A stretch of 64,000 nt of DNA from Synechococcus sp. HK05. GTDB lineage: Bacteria > Cyanobacteriota > Cyanobacteriia > PCC-6307 > Cyanobiaceae. The position numbers and the translations under genes were made by a program. The stretch spans positions 151,012 through 215,011 of the forward strand of contig NZ_JAHRXJ010000001.1 in the NCBI RefSeq assembly GCF_019104765.1, written 5' to 3'. Under the pieces are notes generated by a model. It had not been told where the DNA came from. It saw only the letters and a program-made list of their open reading frames with translations, and ran no database searches. This document shows, piece by piece, positions 8,817-17,634 of the stretch. The stretch's first letter is position 1; the number at the start of each line of letters is the position of its first letter.

Positions 8817-8832
8817 GTACCGTTAATGGTAC
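8817..8832. promoter_or_regulatory. Inverted repeat, candidate YefM operator
   Basis: GTACC-gttaat-GGTAC lies 16 bp upstream of the antitoxin start, in the position of an autoregulatory operator. YefM operators are known to carry TGTACA-type palindromes; here the left half reads TTGTACC. Regulation is inferred. Confidence 0.5.
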
Positions 8833-8849
8833 GAGTTCTGAGTTGGTGC

Positions 8850-11360
8850 TCAGCTTCGCTCGGCGCCGGGGATGGGTTGCCAATCGGTGTGGGTGGCCCA
8901 CACCCCCCAGATCGCCATGGCGCGCAGGTAGTGGCAGGCGCGGAAGGTGTTCACCGCCGTGATCGCTTCCGGGGTGCGGAACTGCAGGCCGCCGGAATAC
9001 ACCTGCTTCACCACCGCGGAGGTGATCGCCAGGGCGGTGGGGGTGTCGCCCATTAGGCGGTAGTAGCTGGCGATGCCGAAGTTGATGCCGGTCCACACCT
9101 CGAGCGGGTGGGTGCCGTTGGGATCGAGGGGTGTGCCGTCGCGTCGCAGGCCATTGGCCACGCCGAGCTGGCCGCCTTCGAAGGCCTCGAAGCAGGCTTC
9201 CTTCACAGCCTTGAGGGTGCTACGGCTGTTGGCCTCGCTCACCACGGGCTCCAGCCCCAGAAGGCGCGCATAGAAATCGCCGCAGAGCTGGTCGGCCATC
9301 ACCACAGGGGTGCCGCTCTCCGCATCGATGTCGTAGTACTCGCCGTTCCAAAGGAGCTTGTCGAAGTTCCCCCGCGATTGCGCCAGCCAAGCGCTGAATT
9401 CCTGTTGCTCAGCGGAGGTGTCGAGACCGGTGCTCAGTTGCAGTTGCTGGGCGATCGCCAGGGCAGCCTCCAACGCTGCAATCCAGAGGGCCCCGCAGTA
9501 GGCGCTCACCCCCTTCAGCGGCCAGTCGTCGAAGGTTTGGTCGGGTGCTCCGCCGTTGTCGGGCAGGCCATCGTTGTTGATGTCGAAGGTCTTCAGATAC
9601 CTGAGCGCCTCAACCGCGGCTGGCCAGCACTCCGCCAGGAAGTTGATGTCTTCGCCGTTGGGGGCGAGCTTGAAGGTGCGCCACACCTGCAGCACGTAGT
9701 CGCTGGCGAGGTCTTTCCAGAGATTGCAGTCTTGGTAAGCGGTGTAGTTGGTGGCATCCCAGGGCCGCTCGTTTGGAGCGCCCAGGTCGTGGGGGGTGGC
9801 ACCTTTCAGCTTGCGGGCCGCTTCCACACGCCCTTTGCCCTGGGTGAAATACCAGCCGATCGGCCGCGGGCTGGGATCAGCGGCGGGGATGGCGCGGGCA
9901 AAGCTGCGCAGCACCGCCTTATCGAGCTCCGGCCACAGCTGCAGTAGGGCCAGGGAGCCGTAGAGGCGCACATCGAGGCTTTCGTACCAGGCGTAGTCGA
10001 GGCACTCGAGCACGCCGAATCGGCCGTAGGGATCTTCCCTGGAGGCCGCGCTCCAGAGGCTGCCGCCGCTGCAGAGGTCGTAGAGCTCGTTGAACAGGGC
10101 CATGCGCAGTGGCTCCGGTAGATCGCTGCGCTCCAGCACCGGCTGCTGCCAGGCCTCGATCTGATCACGCCAGTGGCGCCAGTTGCTCAGGCCCTCGGCG
10201 GCGATGGCGGTGGCGTTGCGGGCGCTGCTGCCGAAGAAATCGGTGTAACGGCGCAGGGCGCTGGTGCCTGTGGCGAAGGCCGTCACGGGCAAATCCCAGC
10301 TGATCACCACCGGGATCTCGATGCTCTGGCCCGGCTCCAGCCGGCACTGCACGGCCAGGGCGGCGCTGGCGGGATCGTTCGGGCTGCTGCGGCGGTCGTT
10401 GTTGCTGTCGGGGATGGAGCCATCGCGGCTGAAGCTCCCCCAGAGTTCGCTGCCATCGCCGTGGGGATTCCAGCGGCTGCAGCGCTGAATGCGAACCCCG
10501 GGCTGCTGCGTGGTGGCAATGCACCACTGGCCTTCACCTTCGGCAACCGGTTGGGAGACGTCTCCTTCCAGCAGCACGCCTGTTAGGGAGCCATCGTCGA
10601 CCCAGCGGTTGCGATGCCCTTCGCTCTTGCCGATCGCCGGGGCGTAGTTGTGCTCCGGGCTGCCGTCATCGCGGAAGTGCACCTCCGCGGAGGAATCGGT
10701 GTTGGTGAACCAGCCGGTGGTGTTGCGCCAGCTCAGCAGCAACGAGAGATCGAGGGGCTGGCGGGTGGGATTGCGCAACGTCCACACGAACACCGCCAGC
10801 GGGTAGCTGGTCTGTTGATAGTTGCCCGGCAGGATCGGGCTGAAGGCCTGGCAGCTCACCTCGGCATCGAACACGCCCTGGTAGTGACTCCAGCTCAGGG
10901 GGTAGCGCGCGGCATAGGTGCCAGTGGTGCGCTCCGGGGTGCTGGCGGGATACCAGCTCCAGCTCGGGAGCGGTTCGCCGGCTTCGGGGCGCGATGCATC
11001 GCTCTCCGGTTGCACCGCCAGGGCATGGGCGCGGCTCTGCTGGCCGTTGTTTTCAAACAGGGCGAACTGGCAATCGGGCAGCGTGCCGAACCAGTGCTCG
11101 CCGCCATCGAGATGCCAGAGGTTGAACGAGCCATCGGGGGCGCGGCCGATGCAGCCGGCGCCGAATCCCCCCAGGGGCATGCCGTGGTTGGGGCCGTCGT
11201 CGAGGTTGCTGGCGTAGCGAACGGTGTAGGGCGCCTGCCAGCCCAGGCCCAGCGCGCGGTTCCAGCTGGCCTGCGGGGGTTGCCAGCGGCCTGTGCTCGA
11301 GCGGCCCAGCCCCTTGCGGCGCAGCAGCGATTTCAGGGCAGATAGGCCGAGGCGCGCCAT
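8850..11360 (-). CDS. GH116 beta-glucosidase (GBA2-like)
   Basis: An 836-residue protein with an N-terminal beta domain (about 40-380) and a C-terminal (alpha/alpha)6 domain, the GH116 arrangement shared with human GBA2. By motif alignment, Glu452 in FGVLECLDY corresponds to the nucleophile and Asp611 in PDQTFDDW to the acid/base. GBA2 cleaves glucosylceramide; the cyanobacterial substrate is unknown and could be a glucolipid or beta-glucoside. No signal peptide, so cytoplasmic. The ATG at 11360 is chosen over a TTG three codons upstream. Confidence 0.88.
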   Translation of the reverse strand: MARLGLSALKSLLRRKGLGRSSTGRWQPPQASWNRALGLGWQAPYTVRYASNLDDGPNHGMPLGGFGAGCIGRAPDGSFNLWHLDGGEHWFGTLPDCQFALFENNGQQSRAHALAVQPESDASRPEAGEPLPSWSWYPASTPERTTGTYAARYPLSWSHYQGVFDAEVSCQAFSPILPGNYQQTSYPLAVFVWTLRNPTRQPLDLSLLLSWRNTTGWFTNTDSSAEVHFRDDGSPEHNYAPAIGKSEGHRNRWVDDGSLTGVLLEGDVSQPVAEGEGQWCIATTQQPGVRIQRCSRWNPHGDGSELWGSFSRDGSIPDSNNDRRSSPNDPASAALAVQCRLEPGQSIEIPVVISWDLPVTAFATGTSALRRYTDFFGSSARNATAIAAEGLSNWRHWRDQIEAWQQPVLERSDLPEPLRMALFNELYDLCSGGSLWSAASREDPYGRFGVLECLDYAWYESLDVRLYGSLALLQLWPELDKAVLRSFARAIPAADPSPRPIGWYFTQGKGRVEAARKLKGATPHDLGAPNERPWDATNYTAYQDCNLWKDLASDYVLQVWRTFKLAPNGEDINFLAECWPAAVEALRYLKTFDINNDGLPDNGGAPDQTFDDWPLKGVSAYCGALWIAALEAALAIAQQLQLSTGLDTSAEQQEFSAWLAQSRGNFDKLLWNGEYYDIDAESGTPVVMADQLCGDFYARLLGLEPVVSEANSRSTLKAVKEACFEAFEGGQLGVANGLRRDGTPLDPNGTHPLEVWTGINFGIASYYRLMGDTPTALAITSAVVKQVYSGGLQFRTPEAITAVNTFRACHYLRAMAIWGVWATHTDWQPIPGAERS

Positions 11361-11387
11361 GGGGCACAAGAAGGTGCCGCCAGCTTG

Positions 11388-11639
11388 TCAGAGCTTGCCG
11401 GTGGGCGCTGCCTCACCCACGTCCTGATCCACCAGGGCGTCGAGGGTGACGGCTGAGCGCACCAGCGCCTGGTAGCGCTGCACCACCCTGCGGTTGCGCT
11501 CGAGCCAGCCGGCAGGGTTGCCCTGGGCGGCCGCGAGGCTGCCGGTGTGGTCGCCATCCAGCAGGTCGAGTTCGCTCTGTTGGCTGATCAAGGCCACCAG
11601 CAGTTCGTGGATGCGTTGACGACGATCGGTGTGGGACAT
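11388..11639 (-). CDS. Hypothetical 83-residue helical protein
   Basis: No family recognised. From ATG 11639 it encodes a charged, mostly helical protein (MSHTDRRQRIHELLVALISQ start, WLERNRRVVQRYQALV in the middle). It follows the PerM-like gene by 5 bp and precedes the GH116 gene by 27 bp, all on one strand, so it is probably in the same transcript. Length, codon use and tight spacing support a real gene. Confidence 0.6.
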   Translation of the reverse strand: MSHTDRRQRIHELLVALISQQSELDLLDGDHTGSLAAAQGNPAGWLERNRRVVQRYQALVRSAVTLDALVDQDVGEAAPTGKL

Positions 11640-11644
11640 CGACT

Positions 11645-12688
11645 TCAAGGGGCGGGTTGGCTAGTGGTGCCCACCCACAGGCGCACAAAGTGATAGCCCA
11701 GCGACAACAGCACCGGCCCCAGAAACAGGCCAGCCAGTCCGGCTTTGAGGGTGCCTCCAAGCACGCCCACCAGGATCACGAGCATCGGCACGGGCAAGCC
11801 ACGGGCCATCAGTAAGGGTTTGAGCAGATGCTCCAGCAGGGTGGCGGCCACCAGCCAGAGGCTGAGCAGCAGGGCCAGCAGCGGCGGCAGATGGTTCCAG
11901 GCCATCACCAGGGCCACGAGCACCACTGGTAGGGGGCCGATCTGCAAGAGGCAGAGGATCAGCGCCACCACCGTGAGCAGGCCTGACCAGGGCACATCGG
12001 CGGCCACTAGGCCCAGACCGATCAGCAGCGATTGCAAAAAAGCCACCCCCACCACCCCGCGTGACACGTTGCGCACGGTGGTGGCCGTGATCAGCTGCAC
12101 CGTGTCGGCGTGCTCCGGCACCAGGCGAGCCAGCAGCTTCCGCAGCCTGAGCAGCAATGCTTCGGAGTGCACCAGCATCAAGGCCGCCACCAGCAGGCTC
12201 AGCAGCAGCTTGAGGAAGCCAAGTCCCTTGGCGAGGGTGGTTTCCAGCAGGCGGGTACCCAGGCTCGTGAGCGTGTCCGAATGGGTGCGCAGCAGAGTGT
12301 GCAGGTCGCCGATCACGCCGTGCCAGAGCGGCTGGATCGCGGGGCCCACCACGGGAATCTCCAGCAGCAGGGTGGGCGGTTGTGGCAGCGCCTGTTGGCC
12401 GTGGCGCACCAGGTGCACCAGCTCGCTCACATTGCTGAGCAGGGCGGCCGCGAGGGCGCCCACCGGGCCGAGCAGGATCAGCAGCCCCACCACCACGATC
12501 AAGCCGGCTGCCCACCAGCGCCCCAGCCGTAGCCGACGCTGCAACCAGAGATGCAGTGGCTTGAGGATCACCGCCAGCAGGCTCGCCCACACCAGGATTT
12601 CGGCAAAGGGCTGCAGGATCAGCACGCAGGCGGCGCCGAGGCTCGCCAGCAGCAGCAGCCTGATCAGGGCGTCAAGGGGGAGGGGCAT
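11645..12688 (-). CDS. AI-2E / PerM-family permease (UPF0118)
   Basis: About 347 residues with seven to eight hydrophobic segments. The family layout is present: two N-terminal helices, an amphipathic middle region (about 95-165) and a C-terminal helix cluster ending in a LFLGPVLLSLGYHF-like motif. Members are proposed exporters of small molecules or Na+(Li+)/H+ antiporters. The ATG at 12688 lies directly after the grrM stop, so export of a GRR-related product is conceivable, but proximity is the only support. Confidence 0.8.
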   Translation of the reverse strand: MPLPLDALIRLLLLASLGAACVLILQPFAEILVWASLLAVILKPLHLWLQRRLRLGRWWAAGLIVVVGLLILLGPVGALAAALLSNVSELVHLVRHGQQALPQPPTLLLEIPVVGPAIQPLWHGVIGDLHTLLRTHSDTLTSLGTRLLETTLAKGLGFLKLLLSLLVAALMLVHSEALLLRLRKLLARLVPEHADTVQLITATTVRNVSRGVVGVAFLQSLLIGLGLVAADVPWSGLLTVVALILCLLQIGPLPVVLVALVMAWNHLPPLLALLLSLWLVAATLLEHLLKPLLMARGLPVPMLVILVGVLGGTLKAGLAGLFLGPVLLSLGYHFVRLWVGTTSQPAP

Positions 12689-12689
12689 C

Positions 12690-13883
12690 TCAGGCGGCGC
12701 TTGGGGGCCCGGCCTCAAAGCGATCCAGCAGCACCTGCACCGGGATCTGGGTGCGGAAACGGCAGGCGCTGGTTTCGCTGCAATCGAGGGTGCCGTGCTC
12801 CCAGAACTTGTTGCTGCCCATGCCGCCGCCGCAGAGGCCGTAGTAGTCGCAACTGCTCTGGCAGCGCGCCATCCCGGAGGTCACGTCGCCCCAGAGTTGC
12901 TGAAAGCGGGGGGTGTGGGCGGCCTCCACCAGGCTGGTGGTGCGGATGTTGCCCAGGTTGAAGCTGCCGTAGCGCTCACTGCTCACCGAGAGCAGCTCGG
13001 GATCAAAGGTGGAGAAGTTGCCCTGCCAATCCACGCTGAGGATGGAATAGGGCCGGTTGAGTTCGTTCTGGTTGAGGCGGCGGTTGCGCTGAATCAGATC
13101 GATCACCTGCTGAAACTCCCGCAGCATTAGCGGGTGGCCATCGGCTTCACTGAGCTGCCAGAAGCGGGTGAGGAACTGGCGGTAGCGCTCCTCCTGCTCG
13201 CTCCCCTGCATCGAGGAGCTGGTGTGCACGCCCTCCTGCTCCTCTACGTTGAAGCCCACGGAGGTGATGCCGTTGTCGCGGAAGAAGCGATACATCGCCT
13301 CGGGTTGCTCCATCGCGGCGGCGGTCACCACGGCGATCACATGGCAAGGGATGCCGTTGCGCTTGAGCGCTTCGATGCCTCGCATCGTGAGGTGATGGGA
13401 GGCGTTGCCGTTGCGAAAGCGGCGATGGGCGTCGTGGATGGCCGCCGGCCCGTCCACGCTCACGCCCACCACGATGCCGTTGCGCCGGAAGCAGTCGCAC
13501 CAGGCATCGTTGATCAGCGTGCCGTTGGTTTGCACGTGCTGCTCGATCACCACGGCACCGCCCGTGTACTCCTGCACACAGCGTTCGATGATCGCGGTGG
13601 CTTCGTCGTAGTAGCTGCAGGGGAGCGTCAGCGGCTCACCGGCGTGCCACACCAGCGACAGCTGAGGCCCGCAGAAGGGGCTCTCCAGGATGCGCTGCAA
13701 CAGCAGTGGCAGCAGCTCCAGATCGAACACCCGCCGTTTCTGGCGATCCGGCAGGTAGCAGTAGTCGCAGTCGAGGTTGCAGAGGGAGGTGGATTGCACC
13801 ACCACCAGCCCGATCGGGCCGAACCGGCTCAGCTCGAGATCAGGAAGAGCGGAGCCGGCTGGAGTGATCTCGCCGCTGATCAC
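12690..13883 (-). CDS. grrM: GrrM/OscB-type radical SAM/SPASM cyclophane-forming peptide maturase
   Basis: 397 residues. The radical SAM cluster motif is Cys35-x3-Cys39-x2-Cys42 (CNLDCDYCYLP), and a SPASM region near the C-terminus holds further cysteines (CQSSCDYYGLCGGG ... LDCSETSAC). It sits next to a glycine-rich precursor and a GrrP-like binding protein, which defines the GRR system. Related OscB joins aromatic rings to a nearby side chain in three-residue motifs, giving cyclophanes. The start is GTG 13883, overlapping the precursor stop (GTGA). Confidence 0.92.
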   Translation of the reverse strand: MISGEITPAGSALPDLELSRFGPIGLVVVQSTSLCNLDCDYCYLPDRQKRRVFDLELLPLLLQRILESPFCGPQLSLVWHAGEPLTLPCSYYDEATAIIERCVQEYTGGAVVIEQHVQTNGTLINDAWCDCFRRNGIVVGVSVDGPAAIHDAHRRFRNGNASHHLTMRGIEALKRNGIPCHVIAVVTAAAMEQPEAMYRFFRDNGITSVGFNVEEQEGVHTSSSMQGSEQEERYRQFLTRFWQLSEADGHPLMLREFQQVIDLIQRNRRLNQNELNRPYSILSVDWQGNFSTFDPELLSVSSERYGSFNLGNIRTTSLVEAAHTPRFQQLWGDVTSGMARCQSSCDYYGLCGGGMGSNKFWEHGTLDCSETSACRFRTQIPVQVLLDRFEAGPPSAA

Positions 13884-14266
13884 CAGTTGATGAAGCTGCT
13901 CGGCAGCACGTTGCCCCAGCCGCCGTTACCCCAACCGCCATTGGGCCAGCCCAGGTTCACATTCACGCCGCCGCCGTAGTAGCGGCCGCCATTACCCCAG
14001 CCGCCGCCGCCATTGCGCCAGCCGCCACCACGGCCACCGTTGCCCCAGTTGTGGCCACCGCCATTGCCCCAGTAGCGGGCGATCAGTTGACCGCCCGGGG
14101 CCGCGTTCAGCTGGGGTTGCCAGGCGCCATCGCGCAGGGCCTGAATCCGGTTTTCGAGCGGATTGCTCAGGTCAGGGGCCTGATACACAGCCGCTTGAGC
14201 CGTTTCGGTGAACACCGCGGCAGCAGCGGTGAGGGTGAGCAGCTGCAGAAGGGAACGGGGTGCCAT
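13880..14266 (-). CDS. grrA: GrrA/OscA-type glycine-rich RiPP precursor
   Basis: 128 residues. A signal-like hydrophobic N-terminus (LLQLLTLTAAAAVF, possible AQA/AV cleavage) and a leader (about 28-60) precede a Gly/Asn/Trp-rich core (62-128). The core holds seven W-x-N triplets: W66, W74, W83, W90, W107, W112 and W117 (WGN five times, WRN and WPN once each). W-x-N is a crosslink site type for GrrM/OscB maturases. Translationally coupled to grrM. The final product and its role are unknown. Confidence 0.92.
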   Translation of the reverse strand: MAPRSLLQLLTLTAAAAVFTETAQAAVYQAPDLSNPLENRIQALRDGAWQPQLNAAPGGQLIARYWGNGGGHNWGNGGRGGGWRNGGGGWGNGGRYYGGGVNVNLGWPNGGWGNGGWGNVLPSSFINW

Positions 14267-14305
14267 GGCAGTGAAGGGTGCGGTGAAGTCAGCAGTGCTA
14301 GAGGT

Positions 14306-15187
14306 TCAGGACAGATTCAGCAGTGCGGCGGTGAGGAGCACATTCGTGAAATAGGCCTTGATCACGTCTTGGCTCAGATTCACCGTGCTGCCAGGGCCCA
14401 CCCACTGGTTGATGCGCTGCAGGGCAGAGGGATCGTCGTTGATGTAGGCCTGCATCAACTTGGCGATGGCCAGGTTGCTGAGGTTGAGCAGGCCGGAATT
14501 GTTCTCAGGCACCACGCAGCCCACCGCAGAGCGGTTGTATGGAACCGTGGGGGTGACGTTGCCGGCTGGATCCACCGCGGCTCGATTGGCCAGCAGCCAG
14601 AGGCTGTCGCCGGCGAGAAACTGCACCTCGCCGTTCTTGAGGGCCTCGAGGGCGGCGGCAGGATTTTCAAACAGTGCCAACTCACCGCCGCTGACGGTTT
14701 TTTCGATGGCGTGGGCCGCGAGGCTGTTCTTCACCGCGCCAATGGTTTTGCCTTGCAGCGCAGCGGGGGTGCCGTCATTGCCGGGGGGGGTGATCAGGCG
14801 CGTGCCACTCAGGGCGAAGGGCAAGGAGTAGTCGACAAACATGGCGCGGCCCCAGCTGAAGCCGGCACCGCAGGACAAGTCAACAGCGCCGCTGGCGATC
14901 GCCGCGAGCCCCTCGTTGATGGAGTTCACGGGTTGCGGCACCAGTTGCACGGGCTTGCCCGTGTAATCGCTCAGCTCTTTCTGGATCTCCTTGGCGAACT
15001 CCATGCCAAGGCCCACGTAGGCATTGCCCTGCTGGGTGGTGTAAGGCAAGTCGCCGTTGAGCACCACGGTGTTGAGCCTGCCGGTGCGGCTCACGCGTTC
15101 GAGCACGGTTTCGGCCTGGGCCGGCTGCAGAACTCCCAGCGTGAGGCTGAGCAGAGCTCCGGTTAGTGCGGTTAGTCGAACAGCCAT
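14306..15187 (-). CDS. grrP: GrrP-type extracellular substrate-binding-like protein
   Basis: 293 residues from ATG 15187. A signal peptide (AVRLTALTGALLSLTLGV, cleavage AQA/ET) is followed by a type 3 solute-binding fold (SBP_bac_3-like: RTGRLNTVVLNGDLPYT ... GMEFAKEIQKEL). No ABC permease or ATPase is nearby, as expected for the orphan GrrP proteins that accompany GrrA/GrrM. It lies 39 bp upstream of grrA on the same strand. Binding of the peptide product is a guess. Confidence 0.85.
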   Translation of the reverse strand: MAVRLTALTGALLSLTLGVLQPAQAETVLERVSRTGRLNTVVLNGDLPYTTQQGNAYVGLGMEFAKEIQKELSDYTGKPVQLVPQPVNSINEGLAAIASGAVDLSCGAGFSWGRAMFVDYSLPFALSGTRLITPPGNDGTPAALQGKTIGAVKNSLAAHAIEKTVSGGELALFENPAAALEALKNGEVQFLAGDSLWLLANRAAVDPAGNVTPTVPYNRSAVGCVVPENNSGLLNLSNLAIAKLMQAYINDDPSALQRINQWVGPGSTVNLSQDVIKAYFTNVLLTAALLNLS

Positions 15188-15273
15188 CGCGTGGGGCGCA
15201 GACTCAGACAGTTGGCCGGAGGGTAGGCCAGTTTTGGCTCTTCTGCAGACCGTCTCACGACCAGAATGCCGAG

Positions 15274-16527
15274 ATGATTGAGGTGATCGGCACTGACGCT
15301 GGCGCACCGGCCAGCCTGCCGCCGGCTCAGCAAGAGCTGCTTCGCCAGGCCGCGCTGGTGGCCGCACCCCGCCGTCTGCACGCCGCTGTGCAGAGCTGGG
15401 TTGGTGATGGCGGGCCCGCACTGATCGCCAGCGATCAGCCGGAGCCGCTGCTGGAGCAGCTGCGCAGCCTTGATGCCGCGCAACCGGTGGTGGTGCTCGC
15501 CAGTGGCGATCCCCTCTGGTTTGGCATCGGGCGGCTGCTGCTGGAAGGGCTCCCGGCCGAACGGCTGCGGTTTCACCCGGCCGCCAGCTCCCTGCAGTTG
15601 GCGTTTGCCCGTATCGGTCGGCCCTGGCAGGACGCCAGCTGGCTCAGCCTGCATGGCCGCGACCCCGAGCCTTTGGCCGCGCGGTTGCAGCAGCGACCCG
15701 GCGCCTTGGCGGTGCTCACCGACCCAAGCCGCGGTGGTGCCGAAACGGTGCGCCGCTGCCTGCGGGCCGCGGGGCTGGAGCAGGCCTACGGCTTCTGGCT
15801 CTGTGAGCGGCTTGGCCACAGCGCCGAGCGGGTGCAGCGCCTGGCGCCCGACGATCCCCTTCCCGCCGATCTCGATCCGCTGCATTTGGTGGTGCTGGTG
15901 GCCGAGCCGCCGGCGCTGCCGGCGCACCTGCCCCTGTTTGGTCTGCCGGATGGGGTGTTTCTGCAGCATCCGGATCGCCCCGGGTTGATGACGAAGCGCG
16001 AGGTGCGCATTCAGCTGCTGGCCGATCTCGATCTGCCCCAGGAGGGCGTGCTTTGGGATGTTGGGGCCGGCGTGGGTTCGGTGGGGCTGGAGGCGTTGCG
16101 GCTGCGGCCAGCCCTGCAGCTCTGGGCCCTTGAGCAGCGCGGCGGCTCGGCGGCCTTGATCAAAGCCAACGCGGCTCGGCTCGGCGTGCAGCCGGTCCGC
16201 GTGCTGGAGGGGCGCGCCCCCGAAGCTTTGGCGGAGCTGCCTGATCCTGATCGTGTGCTGATCGGCGGCGGTGGCCGCGATCGCCGTGCCCTGCTGGAAG
16301 CCGTGTTGGAGCGCTTGCGCCCTGGCGGCGTGGTGGTGATTCCGCTGGCCACCGTGGAAGCGCTGGCTGAGCTGCGGCCCGTGCTCGAGCGGGCCGGGCT
16401 CACCGTGGCTGTGGCGCAGCATCAGGCCTGGCGCGGGGCTCCCCTGGCGGATGGCACCCGCCTGGCGCCGCTCAATCCTGTGTTGGTGCTGCGGGGCGAG
16501 CGGCGGGCGCCAGCAACGACGGCCTGA
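15274..16527 (+). CDS. cobL: Precorrin-6Y C5,15-methyltransferase (CbiE-CbiT fusion)
   Basis: 417 residues from ATG 15274. The N-terminal half is a tetrapyrrole methylase (CbiE; MIEVIGTDAG, VVLASGDPLWFGIG). The C-terminal half is a Rossmann methyltransferase/decarboxylase (CbiT; LLWDVGAGVGSVGLEALRL). Together they methylate C5 and C15 and decarboxylate the ring-C acetate in corrin synthesis. Divergent from grrP. Its 3' end overlaps the convergent DUF192 gene by 56 bp. Confidence 0.93.
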   Translation: MIEVIGTDAGAPASLPPAQQELLRQAALVAAPRRLHAAVQSWVGDGGPALIASDQPEPLLEQLRSLDAAQPVVVLASGDPLWFGIGRLLLEGLPAERLRFHPAASSLQLAFARIGRPWQDASWLSLHGRDPEPLAARLQQRPGALAVLTDPSRGGAETVRRCLRAAGLEQAYGFWLCERLGHSAERVQRLAPDDPLPADLDPLHLVVLVAEPPALPAHLPLFGLPDGVFLQHPDRPGLMTKREVRIQLLADLDLPQEGVLWDVGAGVGSVGLEALRLRPALQLWALEQRGGSAALIKANAARLGVQPVRVLEGRAPEALAELPDPDRVLIGGGGRDRRALLEAVLERLRPGGVVVIPLATVEALAELRPVLERAGLTVAVAQHQAWRGAPLADGTRLAPLNPVLVLRGERRAPATTA

Positions 16528-16984
16528 GGGGCCGGATCAGGGCTTCACTCCCCACCACGATGCCGAGACGGCGTGCTTCTCCAGCCGCCAGCTCCACCAC
16601 GCCATCGCCTGGTTCATTCGGGCCATAACTGCGGCAGGGCAGCCGCGGGCAGGGCGTGGCGGCTTCCTCGATGGCGATCACGCGGTTGTCGTTGATAAAC
16701 ACCATGTCGAGCGGTTCGGGCGTGCGGTGCATCCAGAAGCGCAGCAGCTCATCCTCAAACGGAAACCACATGCCCCGCAGAGGCGGCAGCGGGCCGCGCA
16801 GTTGCAGCCCCATGGCCTGCTCCTGTGCTTCATCGGCCACCTCCAGCTGGATGCACTGTTGGCTCGGCAGGCACCACTCCGCTTCCACCGGCAGCATCTG
16901 CGGTGGCTCTTTGGCCTGGAGCGTGCCGGGGGCCAGCATCAGCCCTAGGGCCAGCAGGGCTTGGCGGAGCGTGCGCATGTTCAT
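16472..16984 (-). CDS. DUF192 secreted protein
   Basis: 170 residues from ATG 16984 (another ATG at 16978). A signal peptide (LRQALLALGLMLAPGTLQA/KE) precedes a compact DUF192 domain (RGMWFPFEDELLRFWMHRT, PLDMVFINDNRVIAIEEAATPC). The molecular role of the family is not established. Its start overlaps the response-regulator stop by ATGA, making it third in nadK-regulator-DUF192. The last 18 codons lie opposite the end of cobL. Confidence 0.82.
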   Translation of the reverse strand: MNMRTLRQALLALGLMLAPGTLQAKEPPQMLPVEAEWCLPSQQCIQLEVADEAQEQAMGLQLRGPLPPLRGMWFPFEDELLRFWMHRTPEPLDMVFINDNRVIAIEEAATPCPRLPCRSYGPNEPGDGVVELAAGEARRLGIVVGSEALIRPLRPSLLAPAARPAAPTQD

Positions 16985-17634
16985 CGCGGTGGTGGGCCAT
17001 CGCTGAGGCAATAGCCCTGGCCCCGCACAGTGTGGATCAGTCGCTTTTCCCCTTGCTCCTCGAGCTTCTGGCGCAGATAGCGCACGTACACCTCGATCAC
17101 GTTGCTGGCCGCGCCGCGCTGGTCGTGCCACACCTGACGCAGGATCTGATCGCGGCTGAGCACCTGGCCGCTGTGCTCCATCAGCAGCAGCAGAAGGGCG
17201 TATTCCCGGGCCGTGAGCGGCACAATCCGCTGGCCGCGGCGCACCTCGTGGCGGCTGGGAATCAGGCTCAGATCGCCGAGGCTGAGGCGATCCTCCGGCG
17301 GGCGGCCTTTCTCCAGCAGCTTGCGGTGCAGGCGCAGGCGCATCAACAGATCGCTCGCTCCGGCTGACGACAACCAGAAATCGGTGGCCCCCGAGCGCAA
17401 CAGACGTGAGCGGGCCGCCACGCTGTCGGTGCCGATGTCGAGCAGCACCGGCACAGCGCCGATCCGCTGCAGCAGCTGTGGCAACTGATCAGCCAGCTCG
17501 GCGCCGAGCACCGCTAGATCACAGCCGGCTTCGATGCCTGCTTCCCCGAGGTGGCAGGTGTAGCCGGAGGCTTCCAGCCGCGGTGCCAGGGCTTCGGCCT
17601 CCTGGCCAAGCAGCAGCAGCGTGGCGCTACTCAT
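16981..17634 (-). CDS. OmpR-type winged-helix regulator with degenerate receiver
   Basis: 217 residues. The C-terminal OmpR/PhoB DNA-binding domain is clear (about 118-212: [61 protein letters not shown]). The N-terminal half resembles a receiver but lacks the acidic pocket, and the phospho-Asp position reads VLGAEL, so control by phosphorylation is unlikely. No histidine kinase is adjacent. ATG 17634 overlaps the nadK stop. Confidence 0.82.
   Translation of the reverse strand: MSSATLLLLGQEAEALAPRLEASGYTCHLGEAGIEAGCDLAVLGAELADQLPQLLQRIGAVPVLLDIGTDSVAARSRLLRSGATDFWLSSAGASDLLMRLRLHRKLLEKGRPPEDRLSLGDLSLIPSRHEVRRGQRIVPLTAREYALLLLLMEHSGQVLSRDQILRQVWHDQRGAASNVIEVYVRYLRQKLEEQGEKRLIHTVRGQGYCLSDGPPPR

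Noticed and set aside
8817..8832. LexA box in front of yefM-yoeB
   Set aside because: GTACC and GGTAC are inverted around 6 nt, which does not fit RGTACNNNDGTWCB spacing; an antitoxin operator is a better reading.
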